DNA from: Ophthalmolycus amberensis
Taxonomy: Eukaryota > Chordata > Actinopteri > Perciformes > Zoarcidae
Assembly: GCA_024529925.1 (NCBI GenBank)
Contig: JAFEUB010000736.1
Span: 2,953,501 to 3,017,500, forward strand
Direction of reading: 5' to 3'
Length of the DNA: 64,000 bases
The notes under the pieces are model-generated. The model searched no databases. It was not told where the DNA came from and saw only the letters and a list, made by a program, of their open reading frames with translations. Below, piece after piece: positions 1-14,692 of this stretch; position 1 is the first letter of the stretch, and each line of letters opens with the position of its first letter. A program made the translations under genes and the position numbers.

Positions 1-1695
1 TACTCAGCTTCGGCACAGGCTGGGTGTCCCAGAACTGGTACTTGTGCTTGGCTGCCTCATCGATGCTCTTTGCTGGACCCTGGCAGGACAGCAGCTCCAT
101 GGCTCTTTGGATGTCCTGCAGCTTCTGAATGGGCAAGCCAGGGTTCTACACATAGAGAGGGGACATGTGCACAAACAAAGATCAGAGACGGTGGGATTCA
201 AGTACAAAGACAACATGAATTCAATTGGTCCTGCATGTGTGACATGACATGACATGCAGCAACATGGAACACACAGTTTTTATATATATGATTGAATGCC
301 CTTAATAATTCAAATGTACTCATAAAGACAACAGAGCGCATGCCCCTGTCAAACCCTGTTATTGTTAGTATGTTTACGTGTTTACTAGTAAACCTGTAGG
401 TCTTATCGTTTGGTCATTCTTTGGGTATGGCGTTTACATGGAATACAAGAAACCAGGTTATTCATATCCCAGTAAACAATATCCAGGTTTGTGATAGCAG
501 AGGTATTGGATGTATTCATGGTAAATTGCAGTGATTTCACACATTTCTTTGGCAAAATCTGAAATTCTATGAATGAAACTTGAACTCAGTGGAATTTGTC
601 CCTGGTGCCTCAGTGTCCAGAGTTTAAAGTACATTCTCATAACTGGGATAAGGGCTTATATGATGTGAACATGGACAAGACATAACTGGAAACAGTAATG
701 TCCATACCGTTTCAAGGTTGCTCTAACTAAAAAAGGCACTACCACGTTAAAATGAGGGTTACCTCAGTAACTGTGGGATTAAAGTCTATATTAAGGTTGG
801 ATGACCCCAATTGATGCATTCACACTTCTGGCAAACAAACAGGGTTGGGTTGCTAGTGTGCAAACAGACTTGTCTGCGTTTCCCCTCAACTACTCCTAGT
901 ACCCGGTCTACCATCAGCCTGGCACTAACTAACGTTAGGTTAGTGGGTTATGGTTTTGGATCTGCCATGAAAAGGTCTGTGCACATTTCAGTGGGTCATC
1001 TTCGCACCTTTATCTCCTGAGAGTCAGAAGCCGAGTCGGATTTGGCTCCCCCCGAGCTCGGCTTCTCTTTCTTCCTCTTCTGCTTCTTCTTCTTCCTCTT
1101 GGCCCCCAAATCTCCCCCTGGACTCCTACAGATAATGAACACATCATTAAAACAGGGGCTCACATTAGCCTCTCGACACACAACCAAAGCAGCAGGAAGC
1201 TAACGTTAGCTAACATAGCGACGAATGACAGCTGAGCTAGCCGACCGTTAGCTACCTAACGGTGTGTCTGAACGGTCGGCTGTCATCATGTCGTCCAGTC
1301 AGTCACTGGCTGAGAGTATACGTTTGTACCTGAAGGCAGACGCGCTTACAACAGAAACGACACCACCACACAGGTTTCAAATCTTCTCCTCCTGTGGTTA
1401 CTGGCTTTAAATGACGGCCTTGTAGCAAACAGCCTGGCTGTGTTTGAGTCGGCTAACGTTAAGCTAACGTTAGCTAACTGCGCTAGCCATTCCCCAACGA
1501 GCACACACATAAACAGGCAGCGCACAAACGAGCTGAAATAACCGTTACTGCGTTTCCCAACCCGGAGCGGACAGGCCGCCCTCACCCTTGCATGTGCTCA
1601 TTCTCCTCCTCGTTGTCCCCGTCTATCCCGCAAGTGTCCTGGTCGTCCAGCTCCAGGCTCTGCTGACTGGCCGCGGATTCACTGTCCTCCGCCAT
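1..1695 (-). CDS. nmt2: N-myristoyltransferase 2 (partial, N-terminal three coding exons)
   Basis: Glycylpeptide N-tetradecanoyltransferase 2 transfers myristate from myristoyl-CoA to N-terminal glycines of proteins in the cytosol and at membranes. Coding exons, minus strand: 1586-1695 (ATG at 1695), 1008-1125, and 145 down to about position 4 or beyond the window edge. Splices are GT/AG with matching phases (2, then 0). The start MAEDSESAASQQSLELDD is essentially the human NMT2 N-terminus. Exon 2 carries the lysine-rich ribosome-binding tract (AKRKKKKQKRKKEK), and exon 3 begins the conserved AMELLS...KYQFWDTQPVPKL segment. The whole catalytic GNAT-fold part lies outside the window. An in-frame upstream ATG at 1797 exists, but the family start at 1695 is clearly better. 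NMT1 is the alternative; the N-terminus rules it out. Neighbour fam171a1 lies on the same strand, as in human 10p13. Confidence 0.95.
1199..1474. promoter_or_regulatory. Palindrome GCTAACGTTAGC repeated near the nmt2 5' end
   Basis: Exact 12-bp palindrome GCTAACGTTAGC at 1199-1210 and at 1463-1474, with a near copy (GCTAACGTTA) at 1452-1461. They sit in nmt2 intron 1, just downstream of its first exon. The same palindrome recurs upstream of msh5 at 32508-32519. Function unknown; a binding site for a promoter factor or a shared repeat are both possible. Confidence 0.4.
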
Positions 1696-2690
1696 CATAA
1701 AAATGTTTTTTAAAAAAATTGTCAGCCACCGTATATGATGGAGATCACGGGCAACGGCGAGAGATGGAAACACAAAGAAAGAGCCGAAGGAAACCACACC
1801 GCCTAGAGGCCGATGGAGGGAAAACAGAAATATATATAAACTATATTTTAACGTGGAAACAATGCCAATTTAACTGCTTGCTAATTTCAAAATAAACAGA
1901 ACGATCATTACTAACAGTGGTCCGGTTTTCTACCTGTCCCTGTCAGTCTGTGGTAATTTTAATTAACACAACTTTAATAAGCAATATGCACCATGTGAGC
2001 ACAACTCTAACAATATAAATTAGTACTAATCAATTTATCTTTTCTTAAATAATGAGAAACTAACTATGAGGCAAATGTTTTTTGCTCACCATAGCATTAG
2101 TTTAGTTTATTTTGCACAATTTAAACAATTAAATACAAATAAACAAACATAACAGTGCAGGCAGAGGCAAAAAGCCAACTGGGCTTATTTGAAGCCTCCA
2201 CCTATATAATATTAATGTCACAATATTACAAAGAACATAAAATTAATATGCATAAGATATGACTACGTAAAATACAGATTTACCTTTTTCAAAACTCAAG
2301 ACCATGGTATGAAGTACAACAGAGTACAACATACAGAATATAATAGTGATAAAACAATGGAACATAAGTTACTTAAATAAAGATACTTTAAAGATAGAAA
2401 CTACTTCAAGAAGGCCTCTTATCTGATCAACAAAATGTATTAAGAGATATATATAGAAGTTTACTATTAATAACACCATATTCTATTTATAATATTATTT
2501 TTAGTGTTGTTCAAGGCATTTGGTGAATAATATAGAAAAGTGTGATATTTCCAGCACTCAATCTTGACAATCTTCTCTTCGGAGGGAGTTCCTGAGCAAA
2601 ATGTTGATAACATGACATCTCTCGGGCTCTCCATTGACACCTTTCATGTTTGTTCAGTTATACAAAACACAGATACACACACACAAGTCA
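1696..2690. other. nmt2 upstream region and AT-rich intergenic DNA
   Basis: Sequence upstream of the nmt2 start codon, so the promoter and 5' UTR should lie in about 1696-1800. From 1830 on it is AT-rich with no convincing coding exon on either strand. It separates the head of nmt2 from the tail of fam171a1. Confidence 0.5.
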
Positions 2691-2704
2691 TTCCAGTTTG
2701 GCGG

Positions 2705-2710
2705 TTTATT
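2705..2710 (-). terminator. Putative polyadenylation signal of fam171a1
   Basis: TTTATT on the plus strand reads AATAAA on the minus strand. It is a plausible end for fam171a1 transcripts and would give a 3' UTR of about 2.4 kb (2690-5160). Chosen because it is a canonical hexamer before the AT-rich spacer; not the only candidate. Confidence 0.35.
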
Positions 2711-5160
2711 CAGAATAATAGGCTTCAAATATAATGCACGCAACCAAGTTACACACTCAGGATGCTGTAATGCAAGTCCACCCTCGATCTAGATGTTGGT
2801 GTGAGATACTAAGAGGAGAGATCATTCACAACACCAACTCGCACATCATTTTGACCAGGCAGAGGAAAGGAAAGAAGTATACACACTGTAATATGATTGT
2901 ATGACTATATGAGCCTTGAGTGGATGTATGTTGATTATTTGTCAGTCTGACAACACAAACTCACAGCCAGCAGCATTGCAGATGAACACCACCACCACCC
3001 TGGCGCACATAAAATCATTTGAGACAAACATTCACCCTCTACAAACACAAAAATCAGAGAATGCACAGAAATGACCTGCAGTGTAGCATCACACACAATC
3101 ACGCACACTTAGCTTCATCTATCCCTTACTTCGCTGAAACTTTCTGTAGATCCTGAACTGCTTACTAAGACAGATTGGTGCCTTGCTGACTACTGTAGAG
3201 GATTTTATGATTGCAGCAGCTGGTAGATATTTTCGGAGATGTCTGCAGTGTAGCTTGTAATACGCTAGTGTTGAGCAAAGTCTACTGCATGCTTTCTTTC
3301 ACAAGTAGGAGAGAACGGGAGGGCTGAGGTAGAGGAGAAAAGAGGAAGGCAAAAGAAGGTGAGAAATAAATAAGGTTCGATGTAGAGACAGGTTGTTCAA
3401 AGGCACTTGGAACATGAGGAAATGGTAAAAAAATAAAATAAGGTGAAACACAGCATGCAATAATAGTTTGGTTTCAGGAAAAAGCAGTTAGGTTTGTTTC
3501 TGTATCTCTAACAATAAGGCGGGAGAAGAAAAGCCCTTACAATATTCAATAAAATAAAAACAGCCTATTTAGGGTAAAATACTTCATGTTGGCAATTTGA
3601 AATCATAGCGATTAAAATTACAAAAAAAGGCAAGCAGCCGTATAAAAGTGACGCATAGCCTTAAGAGCAAAAATATGTCAGTCAGTGGTTCAACAGTTAC
3701 AAAACCATTCATATTATTACACCTTGCAATTATTTTGGGTGGAACTGGTTTCGTAGTGGCATTACATCCTTACACAGGCATAGTGGTGTGTCACATTATC
3801 TGTTGCAGTGCGGATAGTGGTTTCATTTCTTCAGTCCAAACACTTCACCTCCTCCTGTAGGTCGTGTAAACACCCAAACAGCCTTCAGACGGGCTAGATT
3901 CAAGTCCAGCAACATGCTTAAGACCATTCCAAGTACACGATTCACACGTTTACGCCGGGCCCGATTCTTGTGCAGAAACACGCTGAAAGACTTCTTTACA
4001 GACTGGAAATAGAGTGGAGTCGCTTGACGTATATTTTGCACAGCTGCTCCACAATCTTAAAAATGAAAGGTTATAATCTAACTTTAAAGTATAGCGTGTT
4101 CTTTACAGTCAGAGGACTGAGGCCAATATGGCTTGAGAAAAAAAGGCTTCTGTAGTTTTTTTAATTTGTGAGATATATATATATATAAAAAAGCATACAT
4201 TTGTTGTGCATAAAATATTCAACTCTCTTGCCTCCAACGTCTATTTGTCTCCCTCAGGTAACGTGTACATCATCCCTGATGAGTGGTCTGTTTGTGTAAA
4301 GCGTCGAGAGGATGGCAAAGTGGAGTACAACAGTGGTAATGTCATAAAGTGGTCGTGGATGTTCGTGAAGGTTCCTGAATCATCGCTTCATACTCTGGAC
4401 TAGAATCCCAGTGCTGAAATGTTACCTCAGTGTTCTATAAAGAAAAACAAAGAGTCAATTTAAATGGTTGTATCCTTCATGTTATGGGTCTGGGCAGCAG
4501 GGGGGGGGGGGGGGGGCGTCATGGTTAAAGGATATGCTCACATTTCTTTTTCAAGTCTATCTCACAACAAAACAGACAAGCCCAAATCTACAACACTTTT
4601 AGTTGCCGTGGTTGTTCCTTCGGTCTACACTGGCAGCAACAAGATCTTGTCCTGAAGTGATTTTAATATAAAAGATGGGGGACAAAATCAAAGGTCAGGA
4701 CAGCTATGATTGGATTACTTTGATACTGAAGAAAACTTATGAAGGTGATGATTCTCAGGCTAGTTCTGGAGTTAAAAGGATCATCTTTTGCTAAGTGGAT
4801 TTATGGACCTTTTATTCATAATGGACATTGGAGATTTTAGGTATTTGTTTTCATTCCGCTATCTACTTATTTACCTCTTGTGCTTTTACTGTTGCTGCTG
4901 GAATCCCTTTTGGATTAACAAAGTCCTCTAGCCATCTAAAAAGACTGTAATTTTGGGAGATTCTGACTTGATTTGACGAACTCAGACTGCTAAAGCCTCT
5001 AAGCAAAGAGTAATGACTGAGGATCTGTTGCTTTAAGAAGGGCCAGTATTCGCAGGAGGAACAATTACAGCAACCAAAAATACTTTCAATTTGCAGAAGG
5101 GCATGAGAGTATTGTGTTAAGAAAAGATGAGGTCCTATCCTTGAAGTGGTCGTCTGTGGA
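2711..5160 (-). other. Probable 3' UTR of fam171a1
   Basis: A 2.45-kb stretch after the fam171a1 stop codon with no convincing exon in any frame. It holds a 17-bp poly-G at 4500-4516 and short open frames that look random. A long 3' UTR is the simplest reading. Confidence 0.45.
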
Positions 5161-8100
5161 TCATTTCATGTTGAAGGACAGCAGGGGTCTCTCCTCTCTC
5201 CTCTGCCAGGGACTCTTCTTCTCCCCCTCTCCATCCTCCTGTGCTGCATCGTCATCATCAGGAGACACCGACAGCAGCGCATGATCAGTCCTGAACGTCT
5301 CTCCCTCTGGTGTTGGCAGGGGAGGAGGAGAATCAGGGGATGAAGAGGAAAGTGAGGGCGGTTCCTCTTGTATTTGTACCCCTTCCACATCCCCCTGGTC
5401 CCCTCTCTGACCCTCTGCTTTGGCTGACAGGACGGCTCCTGTTTTATTGTCCTGTGGGCTGCACTGTGGCGACTCCTCCTCGCTGCCTCCCCCTTCCAGA
5501 TCGTCCACATACACCAGCTGAGTGTAGGCCATGGCTGGTGCCGGGCCCTCCGACCTGTCGATCTCTCTTTCTTCCCGCCCTCCGTCTCTCCCCCTGCGGC
5601 CCGCTCTTGGCTCGTTTAGGTCCACGCCGGAGTCCAGACTGGCGTCGTTGCTGTTGCCACGCCTCCCGCCCCGCCTCCCGCCACTGACATTACCTTGTGG
5701 ACCTCCTCCGTTCGGCGTGTTGCTGTGGCACCCCGCCCGCTGGAGATCGATGTAGGAGTGGCGAATATGAGCATTGGAGCGTCCATCAAGAGACACAAAC
5801 CAGGCTCGTGGGTGAAGCAGAGGCTTCCCTCCTCTTAGCGCCATTAAAGTCTTTTCAGCCCACAAGGTGTCCTCAATGTTTATTTCCATTAGACCCGTTT
5901 CCCCAAGCGCTGCTGGGATAGACAGAGACTCTGACAGGCCGCGCCGTTCTCCGTCACACTGCTTGGTGGGACATGGGGCGCAGTCGGTGGGACTTTGCCC
6001 CAGGGGCTGCTGGGAATGTGAGGCATTGAGCTCGGCCTGGATGGTCTCCAAGTCACTCTGCTGATCAGTCTGCAGCAGGAGGGCTTGACCAGACAGAGGG
6101 TGCTCCCCTGGCAGGCGCATGTAGTGTGCCGGGATCACCAGTGTGGGACGCACCCTCGGGTAGCCTTCTCCTCCACTCAGCAGGTCCACGGAGCCGCAGC
6201 AGAGCAGCTGGCCCGGCCGGGAGAGCAACGGGGGACTGGGACGCTCCAGGTGGTCCACGGAGCGGGACAGAAGGAAGTCAGGAGCTCTGCACTCGCATCC
6301 CTCCCCTCTACTGGGGGAGTGAGGAGGAGAGGAAGGGGAGATGCAATCAACAATCCCGACACCGCTCAAACGGTTAGCCGACACCTGACCGTGATTGGCG
6401 GAAGCATCTGAAATGGGATTGCTGGACGAGCAGGCGGAGGTGTATGATTGGCGATAGCCTCTGTCTGTTCCGCTCGAGAGGGCGGCCTTCAACTGGAACG
6501 TCTCCACAGACTGCAGGTAGTCTCTGCTGCGAGGCGTCAGATTGCCAAGAGATGAGCCGTGGTGGCTGTTGCCGAGAGAGGAGCGGCTGTGTTTGCTGTG
6601 ATGGATTAGGCTGTGCTGGCGATGATTGTCTTGGAGCTCATATGAGGAAGGCTTCAGCATCGGTGTGGTCATGTCGGGCTCAGTCGCTGTCGAAACAAGT
6701 TCCAGCTGCACCTAAAGAGTGCAACATATACAACTGTAACACACTTTTTAAATATACTCAATGTAAAGTAAGATATAAAGCAGACAGCGACCAAGGGAAA
6801 CATGAGATCTAGTAAAGTAATCCTATCAGAGACACTATTGACTCTTCGTAGTTTGAGGAATTGTTTTTTTTCTGCCCACCACAGGAATGTTTGATGAAGG
6901 ATTCGCCCCTCAGCTGGGCAGATGTGACACAGGGAGCCAGTATTTCCTCTAATGTTCACTACAACAGTGCATGTTAGAGCAGCGATAGAACCGTTCTCTG
7001 TAAGTCAGACAGACCTCGTTGCTGATGAGGTTCAGGTGGGACATGGAGGTGGCTTGGTCCCTCTTACTGCCGTCCAGACCGGAGGACAGGGTGAGCTTGC
7101 GGTGAGACACTCGAGGCTTCAAACAACGACGCCTGCACAACACAGAGATTATGATGCAATCAGAGGAATCCATTTGACTTTAAATTCTTCTCCTCAACAC
7201 GACACCGAATGCTGAAGGGATATGCAAAACAATATTTCTCAGACAAAGGAAATTGATTTCTTACAGATAAAGACACTAATGTGTATTATATATTTAGTAC
7301 ACACTGAACAAAGTCAAGTACATAAGTATAAAGCATGAATTAGACAGCGATTCCACACAACCGGTCATAAGAACCGACTCATATTATTGTACATTTCTGA
7401 CACTTAGAATGTTGCCTTTGTTTCCTCATTTAGGAGACACATCTGGCAACTTCTGACAGGCTTTAGTGTTGCTGTGGAAAGCGTTTCACACACCTGCAGT
7501 AGTACAGCAGGAGGCAGAGCAGGCAGAGCAGGATGAGAGCCATGCCTCCCAGTATAGCCAACAGGAACACGGTGTGGTACGTGCTGATGTCCTTCGCAAA
7601 CACTGGACCTGTTGGTGAGACAAAAGGTCACGAAGAAACAGTTTGTTTTTTGTTTTTTAAATGAAACAACTTTTGCTCACTGTAAAAAAAGTAATTATTA
7701 TTTCTTATTACCAAACCTCGCAATGTCACTACTGTTTTCACCTTGTGAAGCCTCAGACATACTTTCTGCACACGCGGTCCTATTCATACAACAATTGAGG
7801 GCTCGCAAGCACATTTTCTGATCCACACTCCATTCCAGTTGGTAGCGGTAATGTACCAGAACATTGTTTTCAGTGGATCTCCTCGCACAACCTCTCTTCA
7901 AAACAAGCATTCACTTTGTTATCTTCTTCTCTCTAGATGTGCGTACGCCACCAACTGGACCGGAGTGTGGAGAGAAACTGGAGCACGTGCAGTTGGCGTG
8001 CATGCTGTGCGTAGTCTGCCCGTCACAAGTTTTGGGCTGCACGCAAACTTCCACATAGAGTTGGTTCCATGTGGACTCTCGTTGACGTGGTTGGATGGCG

Positions 8101-8345
8101 CCGTCGAAGTCAGACGGGCCCAAAGCGGACCCTTGGAAAGTAGGAATTGCACTTGACATCTTTCTAAATACTGTATGTGAACACAGACATGACATAATCT
8201 GTGTTGTAATCTGTGTCAAAGCTCACCTGAGTGTATTGGGGACATGGCGGCCACCCAATATCCCAGCTGAGGAGCGATGTAGGTCAGACAGAGCTGGTTG
8301 CCTTCCCGCTGCACGTGACCCCAACTGCTCTTTATCCAGGCACCT

Positions 8346-8386
<41 letters not shown>

Positions 8387-9295
8387 GCTTGAGATTTAAT
8401 TTCCCAACAGTTATTTTGTATAAGAGACAGTGTGCCTGTTCACAGAGTGCATTAGTGGCAAAGTGACAACTGATTGGCTTGCCTCCCACTCTCAATGACA
8501 AAGCAGCACTCTACTTATCAACGTTTAGATATCCGTCAGGTTTCAGTTATTTATGTTAAAAAATAAAAATGTGTTATTGTGACAGAAGTACGATCAATCA
8601 ACAGCAGGATTCAAGTTAAATTCAAGACTTTCCAAGACCTTTTTAATACCACATATAATGCAATTTAATACCTGTTTTGGGATGACAGTATAATGGGGAA
8701 ATTATGGATTCACTTTTTTTTGCTAAAATTGACACATCCTGACTACTTAAGCTAGCAGCACTGACAATGTTCAGTACAGGTCTGATGGTGCTGACAGAAA
8801 TGAAAGATCTTTGTTTCAGATTAGGGAATGTATTTTGGCAGTACTTATCTCTCCCACATGGAGGCAGCATGCTCAGTCAAATATCACTGAGGGCCTATGA
8901 ATAGGAGCACAATACCAGCTCCAGCAGTGTTACAGTCTGACAAAAACACAACAAAGCCAGAGTCACTGATTGATTGGCTCACAGTAACTCTGCTCCATGA
9001 GGAAACATTCAGTTGTGCCTTCACGCTTCCCCTCACGGTGAACCACTTTGTTTCATTGTGTATTTCCAGTTATACCACATCAAGTGGTCAGGAATCTGAA
9101 TCGATCATTTGGAGGGAGGAAACAAAAAAAAAAAAAAGGGAAGGAGAAGATATTCAATGAAGAAAAACAAATATCTATAAAGAGCTTGGAAGAAAACATA
9201 AAGAGTAAACAAGAGCGAACAAAGAGGCGGAATGGAAGAAGAGATGAGGGAAATGGCTCAAGAAACAGAGGCAAAGAGAAAGGCTGTGTGACTCA

Positions 9296-9348
<53 letters not shown>

Positions 9349-11616
9349 CCGATTGTTTCCACGGGGGAGTCCTCTCTCTGTGCAACTGACCTGCAATAGC
9401 GACATTTAATGACTCCGTTCCCACGCCTCAATACAATACCACTGCACAGAGTCTGGCCAATGTTTAGACACAACGCAAACATTTACAATGTCAATGCAGC
9501 CCGTACATTACTTCAGCTTCTCGCCCAGTCATGCAAAGTCAACACAGCTGACGTTCGGGGCTTTTTGTTCCAATAGTAGTCTGCCCACCTGAGGGACTCC
9601 TCTCTGGGTGAAGGTGCGTCTGTTTACGAACGACGCACACAAAAACTGGTGAACTTGATCTGTTTGTGCGTGACATAATTTTGGTTCACGGTCCAATAAC
9701 ACGTAACAATACGCAAGGAGTTGTTGTTACGCAACACAAACAGGTTTTTGTGCATGTCTCCCATGTGCACACTTTGTAAAAAAAACTTCTTCGTGACGGA
9801 GCTTTTATCAGCCCGAAGTATTCGTCCAACAAGGCACCAGACGGACTTCAAAAGAACTTTCTTTGTGTCTGTTGTCTGTCCTCGGTTTAACACATAACTG
9901 CACACACACAGACATACACGCACACAGTGAAGAAGCTTAATCAGGAGACAGGCCTTTCTGTTATGTTACTTATTTGGTGGGTTGCTAAGGAACACAAGAT
10001 GTAGCCCAGAGAGAGGGTCCGGGTTAACTTCTGCTGTGGAAATACTCGCTGCTCCAGGCAGTGCGTAGGCTACAAGTGTGTGTGTGTGTGTGTGTGTGTT
10101 CTCTTAGCTTTTATCAAAGCCCTTTTTATAAGCTCTGGATGTTGATACTTTGGGCACTTTAAACGGAGCCTTTTTTTGGGGGTAGATTTAGATTTAGCCT
10201 CATCACACATGCAGTTGGGACTAAACCGTGTTTAACAAATAAGACATTTAGGGCATTAGAACCTTTTTAAGACAGGTTATGTCGGTGATCATAGCTTATT
10301 TCTGCTGTCCCAAAGTGGCCAAAAGAAACTCCGTCATCGCAGGTTTAATAGATTATTCTGTTTCACTACTGTGCGATTAATCGACAAAATGTCTCAGCTC
10401 AAATAACCCGGTACATTTCATCAGAAGAATCTTAATAGGTCCGCACAGAGCACACAAACATAATGCACAGTAGATCTGGAAATGTGATCCTAATGTAGAG
10501 AAGGATGTTTTGTTGTGCAGACGCGTCCCACTCGACTGATGATCTAATCACAGTCTCTCGGCTCCGCCTGTCCAAGAAGAACTGGGTGTGTCACATTGCG
10601 GGACGTCTGACATCACAGATTCAAGATTGCTGAGATAAACAAAAAAGGGTCCAGAGAGGCTTGAAGGGTCCGTGGGAGTCAGCACCGCAGAGCTCTTTGT
10701 TGAGTTCAAGATTTAACTGAGCTCCAGCAGATTATACACCCACGGTCCAATCTTCTGATGTGTGGCACTATTTGTGTTTTGATTGGGAGATTAATGTGGA
10801 GCCGCATGTTGGTCATTTTGTATGACCTTATGAATAAATTCATTCATCACTCAGACACGCAGCCACAAAAAGCTGTGACCTCGCTGCACTGTGCAGGCAT
10901 GCACGTGGTTTGCGTTAGTGCGTCTATTCACACTGATGATGATACTCGTACATTTTTAAAAGGGTTATTTTTCAGATATCTTAGCGGAAGATACCAACAG
11001 AGATATGTAGATGAGAAGACTTTTTTTTTTACTCAGTACGTACCCAAGCGCGGGTCAAATCTCCAAGCAGGGATGTGATCATTTTCCTTCAGGCCACTGT
11101 CAGCCGGCAGGGGGACGGAGACCGTGATTGGCTCGTTCACCTGCAGCTCCACTCCGTCGCTGGCCAATAAGTGAACAGAGATGGCTGCCACGGGAGTCAA
11201 CTCAAACCTCTTCTCAGTCTCTGTGAGGGAAGCAGAAGAGTGTAAGAGAGAAAGTAAGAGCGAGTGAGTGGGAGTAAGGTGCACAGGAGGGGGAGCAGAG
11301 AAAGGAGTAGATAGCACAGAGGGGGGGGGGGGGGGGGGGGAGTAACATGAAAAGCGTAGATAAAGGAGAGTTGTCAGAGAGAAGACAAACAGGAAAGAAA
11401 ACAAAGGAAAGACAGGAAAGAAGGAAACCGGGTGGAGAGAGGTTGGAAAGTGTCACAAAGCACGAGTATGCTTGTGTTTCCCAGAGAGAGAAGGTACGTG
11501 CGGTGGGGAGGGGGAGCTTCTGAGGGGTGTCCAAGCTGAAGGACACACACATTTATACAACACACAGCAAGACATGGATGAGACTGGCTGAAAGCGTGCA
11601 GGCTTGCGCGCGCGCA

Positions 11617-11651
<35 letters not shown>

Positions 11652-13902
11652 GTTATTGTGTTCCAGGAAGTCAGATAGAGGCCTCTCCTGGGTAACGTCT
11701 CTCTCATGTACCACCGCTTCTTCTGTTCTCTTCACTCCCCACACCCTCTCATCAGCTCTCCCCTCTGTCATCTGTGCCCGACTCTCCTCGGCCCTATTTC
11801 TTACACTCGAGCCCGTTACCGTCCAGCCAGTTTCGAGCCTCACCTGTGCCGTTGCCGACGAGGACCTGCAGGTGGGGAAAGTGCTGGATGTGCGAGGGGG
11901 AGCTGGCCACGGTGAGCAGAGCAGTGAGGTTGGCGTAAGACGTGTTGGAGGGAAGACTCAGAGCTCTGCGCTGGAAGTGAACGCTGGGCGGAGGCCGGAA
12001 ACCTTGAGGAGTGACAGAGAGACGTCAGAAAACATGGACGTGTTGACGGAGGAGGGTGAACCACAGGTGCTGCATATTTATCGATATATTGTTCACATCC
12101 TTTTCACCAAATAATTAATAAAACTGTTCATCAGAACTGTTTTTTGTGAATAAACACAACTGCTCTTCTAATTTACAAAATCTGATTGAAGGCCAACATT
12201 TCCAGAAATAATAAATGTTCAGACGAAGGCCGTGATATATGGTAATATAAAATAATTATTTTACAATAGTTATAAATGATGTAATTCAAGTATGACATGC
12301 AAAAGTGGATACCGACTGTGTGCAAGTAGGCTGTGCATTTTTTCAGTACAACTCAAATGAGTTTTTCTACTTCAGTTTCCAAATTAAATTGAATGAAGAA
12401 ATGTGACAAAGATTTACGTCAGGAGGTTTTGCCGGCCATCTTGCACAATTGATGTTGTTTCAGGATGTTTTACAAGGCGATTCTTCACTCCTCGTTTTCT
12501 CCTAATGCCTTTTTAGAAATGTAGCCATCAAATCAGGCTTAATGGAAGCAACTCTACGTCAATACAGTAGAGTTAATGCCTTGCTCGACTTTGTTTCTCT
12601 CGGCCAGTGCGATGCTTCTTCCTGATATTGTTTCGGTGCAATTAATAGCTTTTCATTTAACCCCCTCCAGCCTTCCATTAACACATCATACATAAAGAAG
12701 GTTAAACAGTCACAACTGCATTGAGCTGGACTCAGCAAGGTGATGTCATTGTGGTCCGACTGTAGCGAGAGCACATTCCTGAGCAGTGAGGCACACATCC
12801 AGCTGTATGCGAGAGCTCACTGTGTATCTAGTTGCACCGTGTGCATCTTTTAATTTCCATGTTTCGGTCTGAGGCTCGGTCTTGACGTTCAGGTGTGAGT
12901 GTTATTTCCCTTCTGCGCGTCTGTTTTTGTGAAAGGAAATGACCCCGTTTCTGTTCTTTGTGTGTTCCCTTCCCTCAACTCTTCTCCTCTTTTTTCCCTC
13001 CACTTTCCTCTCACCTCATCTGTTCCTCCTTCTGTTGGACACCGCTTTGCCCATCCCCCCCGTTCTCCCCTATTCTCTCCCTCCAACTGCTCCACCCACA
13101 ACCCCATTTTCCAGCACATACTGTATCATCCTCGTCCTCCTCCTCTTCCCCCTCTTTTATTCTCTCTCCTCGTGCCACATGCCAAGGTTTATCACTCCCC
13201 TGGGCCCACAAGTTCACAACATCTTGACAAACAGCGGGTCTACACTCCACTCCGACACGTGCTGCGGACAGTGTACGCGAGAGGTTTACATGTTAATGGA
13301 GCCTGTATATTTACGAGTCTGCGAAGTTTTATTTTTAGTCAGACAACACAGCTGACACGTTAAAGGACTCCCTTGTCGGTCAGTCACACAAAAGGCCGAG
13401 CACACAAAGAGGACTGTATTGATTCTGCCTGATCCAATATAATTACACACACCTTAACAAAGAGGCTGGCTAACAAAGACAGACTCATGATGTACATTTG
13501 TATACATGTGTGGATGGAGGATTTTTACTCAACAACAGGACATTTAATGTATCGGTAGGACGCATTATTATCATTTCATATTAAGAACAAATGTTACTTT
13601 ATTCTTGTTTATTTTTGTTATCAAAAATGGGTTAAAAATCCGATTCAAAAATACAAACAAACAGGTAGAAATCAGATTTTAAGAAAACTATTTCCAGCAC
13701 AAAAACTGTGATTTAACCATTTATTCTTCAGGTGCCTATCAGCAGCTCAATTATGTCATAATATAATAACAGTTGCATATTTTGACATATTACATACCGA
13801 CAAGTGTTTTGACAAATCTGCTACTTTAAATGAGTCGAGTGTTTTTTCGTGAAAAACAATGACCTGAATACACCCAGGCAAAAAATGCCTCCCCCCCCCC
13901 CC

Positions 13903-13934
<32 letters not shown>

Positions 13935-14645
13935 TTACCTTGTAAGCCTGAAACAATCTCCACAACATCTTCATACACCATCAGAGTAGCAGCTCTTTCT
14001 GGTAGCAGGTCCAGGCTGATGGAGGAAAACACTGGAACACAAATGAAAGCCACAGAGTGTACACACTATTAAACGGACAGAACAAATACACAATCAGATA
14101 AGAAACAAACTGCAGCGATCCACCTCCACTTTACTGATGACTATCAGACATAACAAGTCATTAAACCATCTTTATAAATGTTTAATAGTCTTGCTTTCCA
14201 CCCTGTCTGCTGCACAGGACACAAGTCTGACCGTGCAAACTTTCCTCTTCCTTCCTTCCTTTCACTCCATTGTTCAGAGCTGGTAAGCGTGATAATCCAA
14301 TTGGCCGCCGTTCCGTTGGCTCATAACAGCCCCCCCCCCCCCCGCTCTAGTCTCGTACACACACTGTACCACCTCCTCTTGGGAGGCGTTCTGTGTGTAA
14401 GTGTGTGTGTGTGTGCGTTAGTGAAAGGGAAGCTTAAGCAGCCCCCTTGCTGGGTTTTGGCATCTATTGTAATAAATTAGTAATGGAGCACTCCACTCAG
14501 CATTATCTCTCACACCTGGCATCAACTCACACTATTTCTATTCCACACCAACATACGCAAATCAAACTGGCTGCACACATGGAGCTCAATAACCTGCAAG
14601 CCAACAATATAAATGTGGCTGTTCAATATCCCTCCTCCTGAAATA

Positions 14646-14692
<47 letters not shown>

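Noticed and set aside
1582..1797. Start of nmt2 at the upstream ATG (1797)
   Set aside because: The extra residues (MVSFGSFF...) do not match any NMT, while the ATG at 1695 gives the conserved NMT2 N-terminus.
5310..6411. Several plus-strand open frames of 74-125 codons
   Set aside because: All lie antisense to the large last exon of fam171a1; its GC-rich codon use opens the opposite strand.
8223..9482. Cys/Val or Thr/His repeat peptides
   Set aside because: They are translations of (CA)n/(GT)n microsatellites.
11840..12064. Minus-strand frame starting MVHPPPSTRP
   Set aside because: Wrong frame of fam171a1 exon 4; the correct frame gives VHFQRRALSLP and joins its neighbours in phase 1.
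11527..12114. 195-codon plus-strand open frame
   Set aside because: It runs through a CA/CG repeat and is antisense to fam171a1 exon 4, whose minus-strand frame matches the family and has proper splice sites.
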